From assembly GCA_902464595.1 (NCBI GenBank), contig CABQJX010000077.1, positions 1-12,953 on the forward strand: a DNA stretch of 12,953 nucleotides. Reading direction: 5' to 3'. Positions 12,201-12,953 of the stretch are shown piece by piece (the stretch's first letter is position 1; every line of letters starts with the position of its first letter). The stretch is from an uncultured Lachnoclostridium sp. (GTDB lineage Bacteria > Bacillota > Clostridia > Lachnospirales > Lachnospiraceae). The position numbers and the translations under genes were made by a program. Below the pieces are notes generated by a model, which was not told where the DNA came from, did no database searches, and saw only the letters and a list, made by a program, of their open reading frames with translations.

Positions 12201-12953
12201 TTACTTCACATTCTTCTGAAAGAAACGATATGCGTTTTCAAAGTATAACTTGCGCACTGCCTCCTCGCTGATGCCGTGGGACACCAGATAATCCGCATAG
12301 AGGCCGACGCCGTAAGGATTTGACAGAGAAGGATCACAGGTGATCTCCCCATCCATATCGCCGCCCCAGGCGATCACATCCTCTCCGCCAAGCTCCAGCA
12401 TATGATAGATATGGCGCAGCAGGGCGTCCTTGCTTCCTGTATTTTCCTCATCGATAAACCGTGAGAACAGGTTCAGGCCGCACAGCCCTCCCCGGATCTC
12501 CTTAAATTGGGAATCCGTCAGATTCCGCGGATGGTCGAGACAAGCCCGCACATTGGAGTGGGAGGCCACAAACGGGCGCTCAGAACAGTTTAACAGATCC
12601 TCAAACCCTGCATCATTTAAATGGGAACAGTCCACGATCATTCCCACCTGCTCCATGCGCTTTACCGCAGCTTTTCCAAAATCGGTAAGACCTGTATCGT
12701 TGTTGGGGCCGGAGCCCAGCTCATTTGCCCCGTTCCACACAAGGCCCAGCATCTTAAAGTTCAGCTTTGCAAACCGGTCGATATTGTCCAGATCCCCATT
12801 TAACGCTGCCCCGCTCTCGATGGAACGGATAAACGCCCATTTTCCTTCACCGATGATCCGGTCCAAATCAGAAATCTGCTCCACCAGCTCAGCCTGGCCC
12901 TCTGTGGCCGCCACCTGGCGGTTCATATATGCATGATAGTCCAGCACAAAATC
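12201..12953 (-). CDS. Membrane dipeptidase / renal dipeptidase family M19 metallohydrolase (partial, 5' end outside window)
   Basis: These are the C-terminal 250 residues of an M19 peptidase, a binuclear-zinc member of the amidohydrolase superfamily that cleaves dipeptides or related amides. Counting from the first visible residue, one sees the bridging glutamate E46 in IESGAAL, the metal-binding His111 in DCSH, His132 in SHSN, the substrate-binding Arg of HPRNL (141-145), and Asp199 in GGDMDGE. The N-terminal HxD zinc motif would lie beyond the right edge. The TAA at 12201 precedes the Fe-S subunit B start by 27 nt, so the gene is probably in the same operon. The name says 'membrane' only by family; no membrane segment is visible here. 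Its role beside molybdenum hydroxylases is unknown; hydrolysis of an amide formed in the pathway is one guess. Confidence 0.9.
   Translation of the reverse strand, partial: DFVLDYHAYMNRQVAATEGQAELVEQISDLDRIIGEGKWAFIRSIESGAALNGDLDNIDRFAKLNFKMLGLVWNGANELGSGPNNDTGLTDFGKAAVKRMEQVGMIVDCSHLNDAGFEDLLNCSERPFVASHSNVRACLDHPRNLTDSQFKEIRGGLCGLNLFSRFIDEENTGSKDALLRHIYHMLELGGEDVIAWGGDMDGEITCDPSLSNPYGVGLYADYLVSHGISEEAVRKLYFENAYRFFQKNVK

Overview
The window looks like chromosomal DNA from an anaerobic, low-to-mid-GC Firmicute, most likely a gut Lachnospiraceae (the Enterocloster/Hungatella/Lachnoclostridium kind). This rests on AGGAG/AAGGGG-type ribosome binding sites, strong TTGAca-17-TATAAT promoters, a RelQ-like alarmone synthetase, a FliB-type lysine methylase outside a flagellar locus, and molybdenum hydroxylases of the clostridial type. 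The genus is inference; no rRNA or other marker gene is present.

Layout, left to right. (1) 1-350: the 5' end of a CidA/LrgA holin-like gene on the minus strand and the promoter of a divergent GNAT gene, with both promoters legible in the gap. (2) 352-1194: a two-domain GNAT acetyltransferase, the only convincing plus-strand gene. Its last codons also encode a perfect minus-strand intrinsic terminator. (3) 1299-4166: three minus-strand housekeeping or regulatory genes: a small (p)ppGpp synthetase, an Mrp/NBP35 Fe-S carrier ATPase with its own promoter, and a FliB-like lysine N-methylase. (4) 4167-4390: a gap with a very strong stem-loop and a decamer present three times, so that alternative hairpins are possible. 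(5) 4391-12953: a minus-strand catabolic block. In transcription order it reads M19 dipeptidase (cut by the window edge), [2Fe-2S] subunit B, molybdenum subunit B, Isf-like flavoprotein, NCS2 purine/xanthine-type permease, [2Fe-2S] subunit A, molybdenum subunit A, hairpin terminator.

The main story is region 5. It holds two complete copies of a two-subunit xanthine-dehydrogenase-like molybdenum hydroxylase. Both large subunits are 755 aa, and each is preceded by an overlapping double-[2Fe-2S] subunit. They flank a nucleobase permease and a flavoprotein with a CX2CX2CX7C cluster motif. Neither copy has the FAD subunit (XdhB/CoxM type) usual for the family. A reasonable model is uptake of a purine or other N-heterocycle by the permease, two hydroxylation steps by the paralogues, and electron disposal through the Isf-like protein or a flavin subunit encoded elsewhere. 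The M19 metallohydrolase may act on a peptide or amide related to the pathway. Gene content and order are read from the sequence; substrate and electron path are inference.

Several starts were moved from the longest ORF to the site supported by a ribosome binding site, a promoter or paralogue comparison (Mrp, both Fe-S subunits, Isf). No tRNA, rRNA, CRISPR array, insertion sequence or recognisable riboswitch was seen, and no gene-free stretch exceeds 300 bases.
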